Of a stretch of 64,000 bases of DNA, positions 31,125 through 42,315 are shown piece after piece. Each line of letters starts with the position of its first letter. The first letter of the stretch is position 1. The translations under genes and the position numbers were made by a program. Origin of the DNA: Basidiobolus meristosporus CBS 931.73 (taxonomy: Eukaryota > Basidiobolomycota > Basidiobolomycetes > Basidiobolales > Basidiobolaceae); NCBI GenBank assembly GCA_002104905.1, contig MCFE01000009.1:62001-126000 (forward strand), written 5' to 3'. The notes under the pieces are model-generated. The model searched no databases. It was not told where the DNA came from and saw only the letters and a program-made list of their open reading frames with translations.

Positions 31125-33920
31125 ATGTCGGACAATCAAGAATGGAAGAATGCCATGCAGCAAATCCTGGCCCAACAGCAACAGCTACTCCAGATCCTCA
31201 GCCAACAGCAACAAGGAATGACTACCATGGCTCAGAGCCAGCAAAGCCCTGTCAAGAGCAACTTTAGTGTGAAGGTCAACCGGTACCATGGCAGAGTCAA
31301 TGAAAACCTGGGAACTTGGCTCTTTCAGATTGAAGAAGCTTTTAAAGCTAAAGGAATTGCTCCAGAGAGCAAGTTGCATTATGCAGCTTCTTACCTGGCA
31401 GATGCAGCTTTACAGTGGTACCACAACAAGATCAGGTCAGCTACTATGATGGGATGCTCTACAATCTCTACCTGGGATGAGTTTGTGTCGGAAATTCAGG
31501 ATGCTTTTGAACCTCCACACCAGCAGACACTACTAAGAAGGAAGTTAAAGACACTCAGACAGAAAGGAATGGTGCAAGAATACATCTATGAGTACAGATG
31601 TCTACTTGGACAAATTGAAAGAATGGACCCCTTGGATCAAGTTGAATACTTTATTGATGGGTTGAAAGAAAGAACTCGCAAGGAAGTCAATTACCGAAGA
31701 CCTCAGACTATTGAAGAAGCCATCAAGATTGCCATTGACTATGACTCAGCTATGTTTGGAGTTGGGAAGCCTACAGTGACTAGTCAGAAAGGCTATAATC
31801 ATTATGAAAGAAGACAATCAGAAGCAGTACCAATGGAAATAGACGCTATGCAGAAGAATCCCTCCCCAGAAGAATGCAAGAAGAGAGGACTTTGCTTCAA
31901 TTGCCACCAGCAGGGACATATTGCAAAGTACTGCCCTCAGAGAAGAAATGGACACCAGCCAACAAGAACCTTCAACCATATTGAGTCCCATGAACACAAT
32001 AATGAGGAAGATGAGCTTGAAGAAGACTCGGAACTCACCTTCCATATGACAGAAGAGTACTTGTCCCAAATGACTTCAAACTCAGGGAAGTTATTGTACC
32101 TGAATGGAGCAATCAATGGAGTACCTGCCAAGATCATGATTGACTCAGGAGCATCGCATGAGTACATGTCAGAGCAATTTGCTTTGAAAGCTGGAATCAA
32201 CTCGGAACCTACCAAATCAACTTCAGTCTCCACAGCTGATGGGAACTCCCACATAATCAACCGTATTACCCAGCCAGTAAGAATGAAGATCAATGACTAT
32301 GAAGAAGACCTACAGGCTTATATATTTGGGAACTGCAAGTTTGACCTTGTACTTGGGAAAACCTGGCTATTTTGTCGTAATCCATCAATCAACTGGAGAA
32401 CCCATGCTACTCAGATCCAAAAAGACAACAAGACCTATGAGCTATTACCTGCCAGGCTGGATTTCAACTTGGTCAATTCCAGTGTGTGTGAGACAAGTGA
32501 ACTTAGCAAGACCCAGTTCTGTAGAGCACTTAGAAAAGGTACCCAGATGTTCCTCATGGCGGTATTACAGGAGGATTCCTCTATCCCAGCACCCCAGCAG
32601 GTCCAGACTCTCATGAAGAAATATTCAGACGTGTTTCCAGATGAGCTTGTAAGCCTACCACCAGTCAGAGATGTGGATCATGCCATTGACACAGGAGATA
32701 GCCCTCCAGTGAGCAAGACACCTTACAGAATGAGTCCATTGGAATTGGAGGAAATGAAGAAACAAATTGATCAGCTATTGGAGCAAGGATACATCAGGCC
32801 CAGCAAGTCACCTTGGGGAGCACCAGTGCTTTTTGTGAAAAAGAAGGATGGAACACTTAGGATGTGCATTGACTACAGAGCCCTGAACTCAGTTACTGTC
32901 AAAAATAAGTACCCCATACCTCGGATTGATGAGCTTTTGGACCAACTTAATGGAGCCACTATTTTCAGCAAGATCGACCTCATGTCAGGATACAACCAGA
33001 TTAGGGTGAAACCAGAAGATATCCCTAAGACAGCATTCAGGACCAGATATGGACATTACGAGTACTTAGTCATGAGTTTTGGCCTCACTAATGCCCCTGC
33101 AACATTCATGACGCTGATGCAGACTGTCTTTCAGGAGTACTTAGACAAGTTTGTGATAATCTACCTGGATGACATATTGATATACAGCAAGACAGAAAAG
33201 GATCACATGGTGCACATCAAAAAGGTCTTGAAGAAACTAAGAGAGAACAAGCTATACGGCAAGCTAGCCAAGTGTGAATTCTTCAAGGAACACGTAGAAT
33301 ATCTGGGACACATAGTGACTAGCACAGGAGTAACCTTAGACCCCAAGAAGGTGGAAGTAATCAAGAATTTGAAGCAGCCCCATAGCATATCAGAACTCAG
33401 ATCCTTCCTTGGAATGGTTTCCTATTATCAGAGATTTGTCAAGTCATTTGCAAGTATTGCAGCCCCTTTAACTGATATCCTCAAGAAAGACAATACCTAC
33501 AAGTGGGACATAGCTTGTGAGACTGCCTTCCAGACACTAAAGAATGAATTTGCTAAGCTGCCAAGCTTAAGAATACCAGACTTCAGAAAAGAGTTCACTC
33601 TGTGCACAGATGCTTCAGATTATGCAATTGGTGGAGTGCTGAGCCAAGAACACGAGGGAAAGGACTACCCTGTTGCCTTTGAATCCAAGAAACTGAACTC
33701 AGCAGAACAAAACTATCCAGTTCATGAGAAGGAGATGCTTGCTATAATACACTGTTTGAAGACATGGAGATGCTATATTGAAGGAGTCAAATGCACTGTG
33801 AAGACTGATCATGCCTCCCTCAAGTATATATTTACTCAGAAGGTACTCTCTAGAAGAATGACAAGATGGAGTGAATACATTCAGCAATTTGACCTGGAGA
33901 TTGTCTACTGTCCTGGATAA
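31125..33920 (+). CDS. gag-pol: gypsy-2 Gag-protease-RT-RNase H
   Basis: 931 codons from [13 protein letters not shown], the first ATG of the long frame past the primer site. Gag capsid ([16 protein letters not shown]) spans about residues 60-200, and the zinc knuckle [14 protein letters not shown] lies near 260. The protease has [12 protein letters not shown] near 338. RT runs from about 540 with [12 protein letters not shown] and the catalytic [11 protein letters not shown] near 679. RNase H has [11 protein letters not shown] near 826 and [11 protein letters not shown]. The frame ends in a TAA (33918-33920) at YCPG; in the older copy this codon is AAA (Lys). The downstream frame is unchanged, so one base separates it from a single 1,377-codon polyprotein. 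Confidence 0.95.
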   Translation: MSDNQEWKNAMQQILAQQQQLLQILSQQQQGMTTMAQSQQSPVKSNFSVKVNRYHGRVNENLGTWLFQIEEAFKAKGIAPESKLHYAASYLADAALQWYHNKIRSATMMGCSTISTWDEFVSEIQDAFEPPHQQTLLRRKLKTLRQKGMVQEYIYEYRCLLGQIERMDPLDQVEYFIDGLKERTRKEVNYRRPQTIEEAIKIAIDYDSAMFGVGKPTVTSQKGYNHYERRQSEAVPMEIDAMQKNPSPEECKKRGLCFNCHQQGHIAKYCPQRRNGHQPTRTFNHIESHEHNNEEDELEEDSELTFHMTEEYLSQMTSNSGKLLYLNGAINGVPAKIMIDSGASHEYMSEQFALKAGINSEPTKSTSVSTADGNSHIINRITQPVRMKINDYEEDLQAYIFGNCKFDLVLGKTWLFCRNPSINWRTHATQIQKDNKTYELLPARLDFNLVNSSVCETSELSKTQFCRALRKGTQMFLMAVLQEDSSIPAPQQVQTLMKKYSDVFPDELVSLPPVRDVDHAIDTGDSPPVSKTPYRMSPLELEEMKKQIDQLLEQGYIRPSKSPWGAPVLFVKKKDGTLRMCIDYRALNSVTVKNKYPIPRIDELLDQLNGATIFSKIDLMSGYNQIRVKPEDIPKTAFRTRYGHYEYLVMSFGLTNAPATFMTLMQTVFQEYLDKFVIIYLDDILIYSKTEKDHMVHIKKVLKKLRENKLYGKLAKCEFFKEHVEYLGHIVTSTGVTLDPKKVEVIKNLKQPHSISELRSFLGMVSYYQRFVKSFASIAAPLTDILKKDNTYKWDIACETAFQTLKNEFAKLPSLRIPDFRKEFTLCTDASDYAIGGVLSQEHEGKDYPVAFESKKLNSAEQNYPVHEKEMLAIIHCLKTWRCYIEGVKCTVKTDHASLKYIFTQKVLSRRMTRWSEYIQQFDLEIVYCPG

Positions 33921-35258
33921 AACAACACGGTTGCTGATGCCTTATCAAGATTAGATCAAGTTGCACAACTCAACTTGGTGCATGAATCAGATTGGCCTAG
34001 CCTATTACCAAAGTACTTGGAGGACCAAGCCATTCCTAATGAGGTGGATGAAGATATCAAGAAGATAATCCGTGTTGAGGCCAGCAAATTTGTTGTACAG
34101 AATGAAACACTCTACCGAATTGTTGATGGAAGCCCTATTGCCTATTGTCCTTATGTTGCTCGCCTGGACTTAATACATAAGCTACACAATGGATATGGAC
34201 ATCTTGGGATTGAAGGAACCTATAGCCTTGTAAAAGCCAGAGCATGGTGGCCCAGAATGAAACAAGACATTGAGAAGCTAGTAAAAACATGCCCAAACTG
34301 CCAAATCAATCAAGGCCAGCCACAAAGAATTGCCGAACTCTTCCCTTTGGAGCCTGTAAGACCATTTGAGAGATGGGGAATTGACTTTATTGGAAGACTG
34401 CCAACTACCAGGAAATGCAACCGTTGGATCCTAGTAGCAATTGACCATGCCACTAAATGGCCAGTTGCTAAAGCTGTACCAATAGCCAGTGAACAAGAAG
34501 TTGCAAGTTTCATTTACCATGAGATCCTGATGAAGTTTGGATGCCCTGTGGAGATCTTATCCGATAGAGGTGCAAACTTTATGGCAAAGACATTAGAGGC
34601 TTACCTGGAAATGCAGCAGATCAGACACTTGAAAACCTCGGCATATCACCCCAGAACTAATGGAGTCACTGAGCGGTTTAATGGATTATTTGGAAAAATG
34701 CTGACCAAGTATGCAAATGGAGTTGTCAGTAGATGGGATGAGTATATAGACCAAGCACTCTTTGCATGCAGAGTCAGAGTACACAACACCACCCAGCAAT
34801 CACCATTTTACTTAGTTTATGGATGTGAACCAAGGATTCCAGGAGATCTCACACAACCAAAGCTTACAGACACCTTAGAAGATGAACTCAGTCAGCCAAG
34901 TAGACACCAGCAACTGGAACAAAGACGTCAAGAGGCACAGACCAAAGTATCTCAAAGTGCAGAAAAGATGAAGCAGAGATTTGATAAGACTATAGCACCA
35001 GAAGCATTGACAGTTGGAAACTTTGTATTGCTAAGAAACAACACTCGGAAGAAGTTTGAGCCACAATGGACAGGACCATTCAAGATCATCAGAGAATGTC
35101 CATTTGCAACTTACCAACTGGTGGACAAACAAGGCAATATCCGGGAAGACTTAGTGCATAGGGACAGACTCAAGCTTGCAAGACTTGCTGATAATACTGA
35201 ACCATCAAGATATTGGTATCACAAGAAAAGAGATTCAGGAGAACCCTCTCAACTTTAG
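33921..35258 (+). CDS. gag-pol: gypsy-2 integrase (continuation after TAA)
   Basis: Same frame as the upstream part. It begins with NNTVADALSR, the end of RNase H. The Zn-binding HHCC region is HKLHNGYGHLG...CPNCQINQ (34180-34310). Core: WGIDFIGRLP, LSDRGANFMA and NGVTERFNG supply the D, D, E residues. A GPY/F module WTGPFKII with FATYQLVD lies near 35070-35110. It ends SGEPSQL before the purine tract. If translated alone it would start at 33975. Confidence 0.9.
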   Translation, partial: NNTVADALSRLDQVAQLNLVHESDWPSLLPKYLEDQAIPNEVDEDIKKIIRVEASKFVVQNETLYRIVDGSPIAYCPYVARLDLIHKLHNGYGHLGIEGTYSLVKARAWWPRMKQDIEKLVKTCPNCQINQGQPQRIAELFPLEPVRPFERWGIDFIGRLPTTRKCNRWILVAIDHATKWPVAKAVPIASEQEVASFIYHEILMKFGCPVEILSDRGANFMAKTLEAYLEMQQIRHLKTSAYHPRTNGVTERFNGLFGKMLTKYANGVVSRWDEYIDQALFACRVRVHNTTQQSPFYLVYGCEPRIPGDLTQPKLTDTLEDELSQPSRHQQLEQRRQEAQTKVSQSAEKMKQRFDKTIAPEALTVGNFVLLRNNTRKKFEPQWTGPFKIIRECPFATYQLVDKQGNIREDLVHRDRLKLARLADNTEPSRYWYHKKRDSGEPSQL

Positions 35259-35268
35259 TAGGGGAGAA
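35257..35268 (+). other. gypsy-2 polypurine tract
   Basis: AGTAGGGGAGAA directly before the 3' LTR; it overlaps the last codons region of pol. Confidence 0.7.
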
Positions 35269-35636
35269 TGTTATGATCTGCCGCTTGAATGTTTAAGTTA
35301 GATCAGTTTTTAGTCAAATCAGTTAGTATATGTTTAGGTTATCAGTACATCAGTATTATCTATGAAATCAGTAGCATTAGTCAGCAAATGAATCAGCAGA
35401 TCCTTATCAGACAGAAATAGATATATTAAGTAGGATCTTATTGGGTGATGATGATGCAATCAAATGAGTCATCAGCCACAACCTACATTAGGAAATACAA
35501 TTAGTCAGCAATTGATCTGGCAAAATGTATATAAGGAGCTGCTGGAACCTCAATAAAAATCAGTTCAAGTTTTAGTGAATACAATACTAGCTAAACTCCC
35601 TATTCCTCTACAACTCTTATACCAAGACTTGTAACA
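35269..35636 (+). repeat. gypsy-2 3' LTR (young)
   Basis: 368 bp, no difference from 30699-31066 seen by eye. Confidence 0.95.
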
Positions 35637-35893
35637 ATTATTATGGTTCCAGCAGCTCCTGATATACTTTTGCCTGATCAATTGGTGTCTAGTTGTATTC
35701 CCTAATGTGAGTTGTAGCTGATGCTCTTTTGATTGCATCATCATTATTCAACTTGATCTTACTTAATATATCTATTACTGTCTGACAAGGATCTGCTGAT
35801 TCATATGCTGATATTCTGAGAGACTAAACATAAAGCATATTGAATTGACTAAAAGCTGATCTAACTTGGATATTTGAGCACTAGATCATGACA
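35637..35893 (-). repeat. Older gypsy-2 LTR, fragment 2
   Basis: Continues 30617-30698 after the young element. Reversed LTR with TCCAGCAGCTCCTGATATAC and ends ...TCATGACA. Together the fragments make about 339 bp of a 368-bp LTR. Confidence 0.8.
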
Positions 35894-35922
35894 ATAAGAA
35901 GCATAAATATGTGACTGTCTAT

Positions 35923-36290
35923 TGTTACAAGTCTTGATATAATAGCTATTTGGAAATGCAAAGTTTAGTAAGTATTTTATTTACTAAAGTTTGAACTGAT
36001 TCTTACTGTGGTTCCAGTAGCTTCTTATATACATCTTGCCAGATAAATTGAAGACTGATTGTATTTCCTAATATAGCTTGTGGCTGATGACTCATCTAAT
36101 GGCATCATCATCACCCAATTAGCTCTTACTTGATATACCTATTTCTCTCTGGTCAAGATCTGCTGATTAGCTGCTAACTATAACTACCAATTTCATTGAT
36201 GATACTTAGATACTGATTGACTTAACATAAAGTCAACTGGTTTGACTAAAAGTTGGTCTAACTGCAACATTCAAGCAGCCTGTAATGACA
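35923..36290 (-). repeat. Old solo gypsy-2 LTR
   Basis: Exactly 368 bp from TGTTACAAGTC to GTAATGACA, reverse orientation, well diverged from the young LTRs. No matching flanks were found, so target duplication has decayed or was lost. Confidence 0.8.
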
Positions 36291-36685
36291 AGTTAAACCT
36301 AACAGCAAATTACATTTGTTTTACCTGAATATACATTATTATGGATATATTTGACTTTGACTATTTTGTCACCCAGTATCAAATTAAGAGGAAACAAACT
36401 TGAAAATTATAATAATTTTGCTGGTGGCAGTTGCATAAAAAACTTCATTGGTGGCACAAGCTGAGATAATGAAGAGCAAACTCTTGAAAATTTCCTATTA
36501 AGTGGGTTTTGCAAAGGTAAGTCTACAACAAGTCTTTTAGAAAAGCATCACACATTATTAGGTAGCCAAAAAGATTTTGCAAATAAGCTACACACAGTAT
36601 TGATCATAAATAAATGCACCCCAGATTTCACCAAAAACTTGGTCAAAATCTCTTAACACAACAATGCAACAGTGGCTTTAGATTG
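36291..36685. other. AT-rich stretch without a gene
   Basis: No ORF or known element for most of it. The last 80 bp (about 36605-36680, reversed) resemble the gene2 3' region at 22440-22490 (GGGTGCA with flanking T-runs), so the gene2 copy at 37416-38408 continues here across the foldback element. Confidence 0.45.
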
Positions 36686-37415
36686 GACTTGTTGTGTTGG
36701 GTAGTGCCACATTGAGCCATGAGTGCCAAATGATGCCATAGTGTGCCAGAGAGGCCAAGGGAGCCTATATTTGGCCACAGAGTGTGAAACATAGATCTGC
36801 ATATTCATGCAAAGCAGCCCCTGTGTTTCACCTATGATGCAGGAGAAAATCCATTTTTTGATGTTTTTTTGTGGATCAATGTTATGCAGGATGTGTAAGT
36901 GCTTAAAAGAGCTGAAGACATGCATCAGGTACTCAATACCCATGGCACTCTGAATCTAGCTCCTGTGGCTTGTTACATGTCACAAAAATTCATGGCACTA
37001 TCTTGGTCCACTGGTACTATCTGGCACTATAAATGCTTTATATAGATCTTACTTTAGGGCTAATAATTAAATATAGTGCCAGATAGTACCAGTGGACCAA
37101 GATAGTGCCATGCATTTTTGTGACATGTTACAAGCCACAGGAGCTAAATTTGGAGTGCCATGGGTATTGAGTACCAAATCCATATTTTCAACCCTTTGGT
37201 GCTCTTACACATCCTGCACAACATTGACCAAAAAAAAGGTCAAAAAATGGATTTTCTCCAACAGAATTGGTGAAACACAAGGGCTGCTTTGCATGAAGAT
37301 GCAGATCTATGTTTCACACCATGTGGCCAAGTACAGGTTCACTTAGCCTCCCTGGCACACTATGGCATCATTTGGCACTCATGGCTCAATGTGGCACTAT
37401 CCAACGGAACAAGTC
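36686..37415. mobile_element. Long palindromic foldback element, 730 bp
   Basis: Two arms of about 340 bp are near-perfect inverted copies around a spacer of about 45 bp (centre near 37040-37085). The ends read GACTTGTT...AACAAGTC, with TA to the right. No coding capacity; the long ORFs are arms read on both strands. It lies in the 3' flank of a gene2 copy. Related elements lie at 42550-42758 and 61678-62749. A non-autonomous element is likely, and the mobilising transposase is unknown. Confidence 0.85.
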
Positions 37416-38408
37416 TATTGGTTCACTGCCAGTTTTCTCACTTTCTGATCCTGGACATTCTATCATCTCCTACCATTGCATGCATTGAATGGCTATTGCC
37501 TCTTTTCTTCTTCCTTACTTCCTGACTCAACCATTTCTCTTACTTCTCATGCATACAAATATATTTATTTCCATTGAGACATCAGTTATACTTTATTTAC
37601 AATTGCTTTGAACTATACAAGACCCTATACCCTACACAAACACTAAGCCCAGCCCCACACTCAACAAGTATATCCAGTAATATTCTCCACTCAATTGGTA
37701 CTGCTGCTGTAATGCTCTGTTTCCACAACTTTAGCAGAAACCCTATGGCTTTATGCGTTCATTCAATAGCTCACATATGTTCTTGTCTTTAGCCAGCACT
37801 ACAAGGTCTAGTAACTCATCTGCCGGTCTTTGCAATAAATCCTTGCAATACTCCTGTTCATTTTCTTGAGCACTGCTCATGAAGAAATGCTGCCACCACT
37901 TATTGTGAGTACTAATATTCTAAAAGTCCACTGACAGCATTGTGGTAACCTTCAGAGTTCTTGACATTGTTTCTTTGTCTGTAAGTGGGATCTCTACTCT
38001 GTCAACAAAGGAGGGCATGGAGGCAGTGGTAGACAAATTGCCTTTCTCTGTATACTCAACTACCTTACTGGAGTTCAACTCAACTGTCTGTGCATCCAAC
38101 AATTGTGTAAACAGCTCTTTTCTTGTTAGTAGGTATTCTTGGCAATGATGAGAATCAGTCTGCCCTGGGCTAATGGCATTAACTGGCAAGAACTTCAGCT
38201 TTTCTCATAATCTTCCTTGTCTCTGGCCTGGGTACACTATTTCGCCTTTGACTTTTCCTTTATTAATGCTAGATCTTTCACTGCTAATTGGTCTGGGTGC
38301 TTCTTGTACTGAGCGATATTTTCTCCTTAATAAATGCTGCTCTGATGCTTCTGTTTGAGCCTGTTTGTCTCTTACTGGCACTCTGCAGATAACCCAAAGC
38401 TTCTTCAA
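37416..38408 (-). pseudogene. gene2 fragment, reversed
   Basis: Best-kept copy of the gene2 central part. From the right (minus strand): VPVRDKQAQTEASEQHLLRRK (38360-38300), QEAPRPISSERSSINKGK, LKFLPVNAISPGQTDSHH, EYLLTRKELFTQLLDAQ, SSKVVEYTEKGNLSTTAS, FVDRVEIPLTDKETMS and a stop near 37920. Beyond it HFFMSSAQENEQEYCKDLLQ is in a shifted frame, and EMIECPGSESEKTGSEP lies near 37430. This copy shows gene2 uninterrupted at the site where the solo LTR sits in element D. Confidence 0.6.
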
Positions 38409-38820
38409 TTACAATTTAAGAAGTGATATGGATACAAGGAACTTATCCAGAAATAGTGATAATAGTTGAACAGTTGCTTATTCATAAGGAGAAGCAGTGT
38501 TTGTACCTTTGTAGAAGCAATACAGGTGTAACACCAATAAGGAGGGTTTCTTGACAATCAGGAGCATTGGGTAACAGTTTCAGGGCTAGTACATAATGGT
38601 TGATTAAAAGTGTTAACTTGATCATCACTATAGGGGAATAATCATAAGATCACATATGTGAAGAAACTCTCAAAGTTGGGGCTGCATATTAGTCCTACAG
38701 TCAACACAACTAGCTTAGAGTTGTTAAATAAACTTTTATCTGCTGAATGATATCATATAGTCAAATATTTCAATAGATAAAAGGATCTTATCAAGATATA
38801 GTGACAATAGTTGAACAACA
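38408..38820 (-). repeat. copia B 3' LTR with 5' extension
   Basis: Aligned to the 369-bp LTR at 48848 but longer by about 45 bp at its 5' side (minus strand), where a duplicate of the LTR 3' segment (TTCAACTATTGTCACTATA) precedes the usual TGTTGAAATA-like start. Confidence 0.7.
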
Positions 38821-38828
38821 CCCCCCCC

Positions 38829-40930
38829 TCAACTAAATAATTTCTTATTCCTAATTCCTTTCTGAGATTCTCAAATTGTGGTCTAGCCAGTAGTTTTGTC
38901 ATTATATCTGTCACTATTTTGTCAGCTGGACAGTGAACTAAAGCTTCTAAGTAATTTCTACAGCTTCCCTCACAGAGTGGTGTTGTATATCTATGTGCTT
39001 AGTTCTGGCATGATTAATAGAACTACTGCTAATGAAAAACAATACTGATTATCTCTGTAAATACATGCTGGTTTATCTGAGTCAAAGCCTGAGTCTTGGA
39101 ACAATTTCCATTGCCATATAGCCTCCATACTTGCTTGGAAAGCATCCATATATTCAGCTTCAGTTGTAGATAGGGCCACAGTTGGTTGTTTGTTGCAATT
39201 CCAAGTAATAGCTGCACCAGCATAAAGAAATACATACCCATTGGTAAAGTATCTGTCAGTTAGTTCTCTACCCAATCTACTTCACTATAACCATCATATT
39301 TTTGCCTTTTAGCTGCTCCAGAGTATTCTAGTACCATTCTTATGGTACCTTGTAGATTTCTAAAAATCTGCTTAACTGCTAAAACTTGATCTGATCCATA
39401 ATTCTGCATGTATTGAATGACTTTTCCAACTGCCACTGCAATATCAGGACTTGTAGACACAATGAAGTACATCAGGCTACCAACTACTGATTGATAGGGA
39501 AAGTTTTGGCTCATAATTGAGCTGCTTTTACCTAAAACTGGCTGAGATTTGCTCAATTGTAGATTATTTTCCATGGGGGTAGCTGCAGGCTTGCAATTTT
39601 CCATTTTGAAGCATCTAACAATGTCACTGATGTACTAAGACTGATTCAGCACAACGTTTTGTGTAAGTATGTCAAAATTCACTTCAATTCCAAGAAAATA
39701 GCTCAATTTTCCAAGATCTTTCATCTCAAACTTGCTTGAGAGACCTGATATTGTCTGTTTAAGTGCCTTCTGGTCACTTGTAGCTAATATTAGGTTGTCC
39801 ACATAAAGAACTAGAATGATCACGCCCTTTTTGAGCTCATTCACATATTTATTGTGATCTGCGGTGCTACAAATGAACCCAATCTCCACTAAATTTGTGT
39901 CAATCATGTTAAACAATATTTTAGGTGCCTGTGTAAGCCCAGATAGCAGTTACCTGAGTCTGCACACCTTATGGGGGCCTTTTGAATAGGTAAAGCCTTG
40001 TCATTGCTCTGTATACATTGTTTCTTGCAAATCCCCATTTATAAAGGCTGTTCTGATGTCCACTTGGTGTGGATCTAGACTGTGTACAGCTGCTAGGGCA
40101 AGAACTGTCCTAATGGAGTAAAACTTGGCAACCAGAGCAAATGTTTCCTTCAAGTCTAGTCCCTGGATCTGGGAATAGCCTTTAGCCACCAGTCTAGCCT
40201 TGTATTATTGACGGTATCACTGGAGGTTATCTTGATCTTGTAGACCCATCTACATCCTACTAGCTTTTTCCCATTTGGTAAATTTATAAGTTCCCAAGTT
40301 TCTGCTGTGATCAGTGATTGGTACCCCTCCTGCATGGCTTGTTGCCACATGGTAGCATCTTGACTTTGCATTGCCTGTTCCTGATTCTGAGGTTTGGCAC
40401 AAAAGGCAAGATAAGCTTCTTCATAATAATTGGATGGCTGCCACCAGGATCCAGGGGCATTTCTTATTCTGGTAGATCTCCTAACTGTGAAAATCTGCTC
40501 TGGTCTGGAGCTGGTAAAATTATCTTATCTATCTGACTAAATTTGGTATAAATCTTTTTCATTAGTGTTGATTGCATCATCAGGCAGCTGATCAATGATT
40601 TTTGCGGTTTTCTGGTCTGAATTCTCCTCAAATGCGACATCCCTGCTCTTGATTAGCTTCTGAACTCCGCCATCATACACTCTATACCCATTAGTTTTGT
40701 CACAATTTCCAAGAAATATCCCTTTTCTACTCTTTGGCTCCAGCTTTGAGCAGTTTTTTTTTGACTATGATAAATGACACCATTGCCAAAGATCCTGAGG
40801 TGCTGAAGGTCTGCTTTTTGCCTGTATGTGCTTCAAAGGGTGTAAAGTCATGTAGTGCTGTTGTTGTTGATGTCTCCTGATCTCCTGAAATGTTACCTAG
40901 CTTGTTTGCCATGTGAAAATCCCTTACAGA
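38829..40930 (-). pseudogene. pol: copia B pol remnant (integrase end, RT, RNase H)
   Basis: From the right: SKLGNISGDQ-like integrase end (40933-40727), VGCRWVYKIKITSSDT (about 40245), [18 protein letters not shown] (40189), [14 protein letters not shown] box LYVDNLILATSD (39808; YVDN instead of YVDD), the DLGKLSYFLGIE stretch, then RNase H with GYVFLYAGAAITWN and VALSTTEAEYM (39200-39150). Frameshifts divide it into at least seven pieces. The D-to-N change in the RT box would abolish catalysis. Confidence 0.85.
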
Positions 40931-41219
40931 CACTGAATTTGATTAGAGTTGAGTAATTTAGGACTAAAACAAGCTGATTTTTCCCCAATTGGCTCACTTT
41001 CTGTCCCCCAATGTGTCCTAGCCTCCTATGTCATGTCCCCCAGTTGGTTTCATCAGTTTCAGCAATGTTGGCATACTCAGGTACAATGATCTTGCATTGC
41101 AACTTGTATACACTGTGATCTCTGATTCCCAGAGCTAATTTTTGTCCATTTTAACTCAATATTGAGCAGTACAGCTTAGTAAGAATAAATGTCAGTCCCA
41201 GAGCAGTTGCTCTACTGAC

Positions 41220-42300
41220 TTAAAGTAGGTTCTTAGCTATTCCAGGTATGTAGAGTATGTCAGTCAGTTTTGCTGCAGTAGCTCCTGAGATATCACCCAA
41301 ATGTAGTTGTATAGACCCAATAGCTGTAGCTTCCAGTTCAGAGTTGTCACTCGGATAAACCTTTTGTACAGAAATAGTCTTTGAGTTGCTGAACCACTCT
41401 ATTATACCACCAATATGCTGTGATGCTCCAGAGTCAATATACCATTCACTACTTTGGTTACTTGTACTCTGTTGTACAGTTACAAATAACTGTTCATCAG
41501 TAGTTATATGGTTTGCCTGCTCCAGTTTCTGTTTTTTGTCTGCTTGTTTCTTCTTGCATTTTCTTGCCCAGTGCCATGGCTCCTTACAGTAGGTACAGCA
41601 ACCAGGTTTTGTTTGGTTTTGTTGCTTTCCCTTCTTTTCTGTGTGCCTTTCTGAGTTGTATAGAGCATTGTCTTCAGTTTTCACTGCTTGATTATTACAT
41701 CTGAGTTCTTCATGGAGAAGTCTTCCTTTGAAATAGTCTAAAGTCAAATTGTTGTCTGTGCTCTCAATAGAAAGTATGAGTGGCTCATACTTGTCTGGTA
41801 GCCTGCAAAGCAGACAGACCATCTTTTCTTCATCATTTACACCAGCATTAATACTGTAATGCTCTATGCAAGTGTCTCCATTCTGGTAATGAGTTGTAGC
41901 ATGTCATCATCTAGCTTCTTTCTCATGTTGAAGAGCTTTTGTTTTAAATTAAGCTTACTTGATACTGACTTTGCTTCAAAGATCTTCTCTAAGGATTCCC
42001 ATGCTGCTTTAGCATTAATTGAAGCATGGATTTGTCCAATGAAGGAATCTTACACATTAATACACATAGCATAAAAGGCCTTTCATTCCTTCTGTTGAAG
42101 CTTTGCCACTTCATCTGCTGTTTCTTTGGGCTCAACTTCTTTCCTGTTACTGTATTTCAAAGCTTTCTTTCCTCCAGTTGGATCAGCATCTTTATTCTCC
42201 AAAGTCCGTAGTTCTTCCCATCAAACCTCTCCTTTACAGGGAAAATGTTTGTATTGTTCTGTTTGCTGGTAGAAGTTATCTTTAAAGTAGGTTAAGGCAA
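41220..42300 (-). pseudogene. copia B gag-protease remnant
   Basis: 200-codon open piece 41822-41220: LLCRLPDKYEPLIL, DNNLTLDYFKGRLLHEELR, a zinc knuckle CTYCKEPWHWARKC, protease WYIDSGASQHIGG and GDISGATAAKLTDILYIP. The N-terminal gag, 42300-41830, is frame-broken. Confidence 0.8.
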
Positions 42301-42315
42301 TCAAGGCCCATAGCT

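Larger units (their letters stand above)
30699..35636 (+). mobile_element. Ty3/gypsy element gypsy-2, young copy
   Basis: 4,938 bp with two 368-bp LTRs that read as identical. It contains a primer site, one gag-pol frame with a single TAA, and a purine tract. It is inserted in the 5' LTR of an older antisense copy. I do not find a clean target duplication (flanks CATT and ATTA). Confidence 0.95.

Noticed and set aside
36686-37415. CRISPR-like array or tandem repeat
   Set aside because: The repetition is one large inverted repeat; there are no regularly spaced direct repeats with unique spacers.
36653-37525. Short ORFs on both strands around the foldback
   Set aside because: They come from the arms read in either direction and share no known domain.
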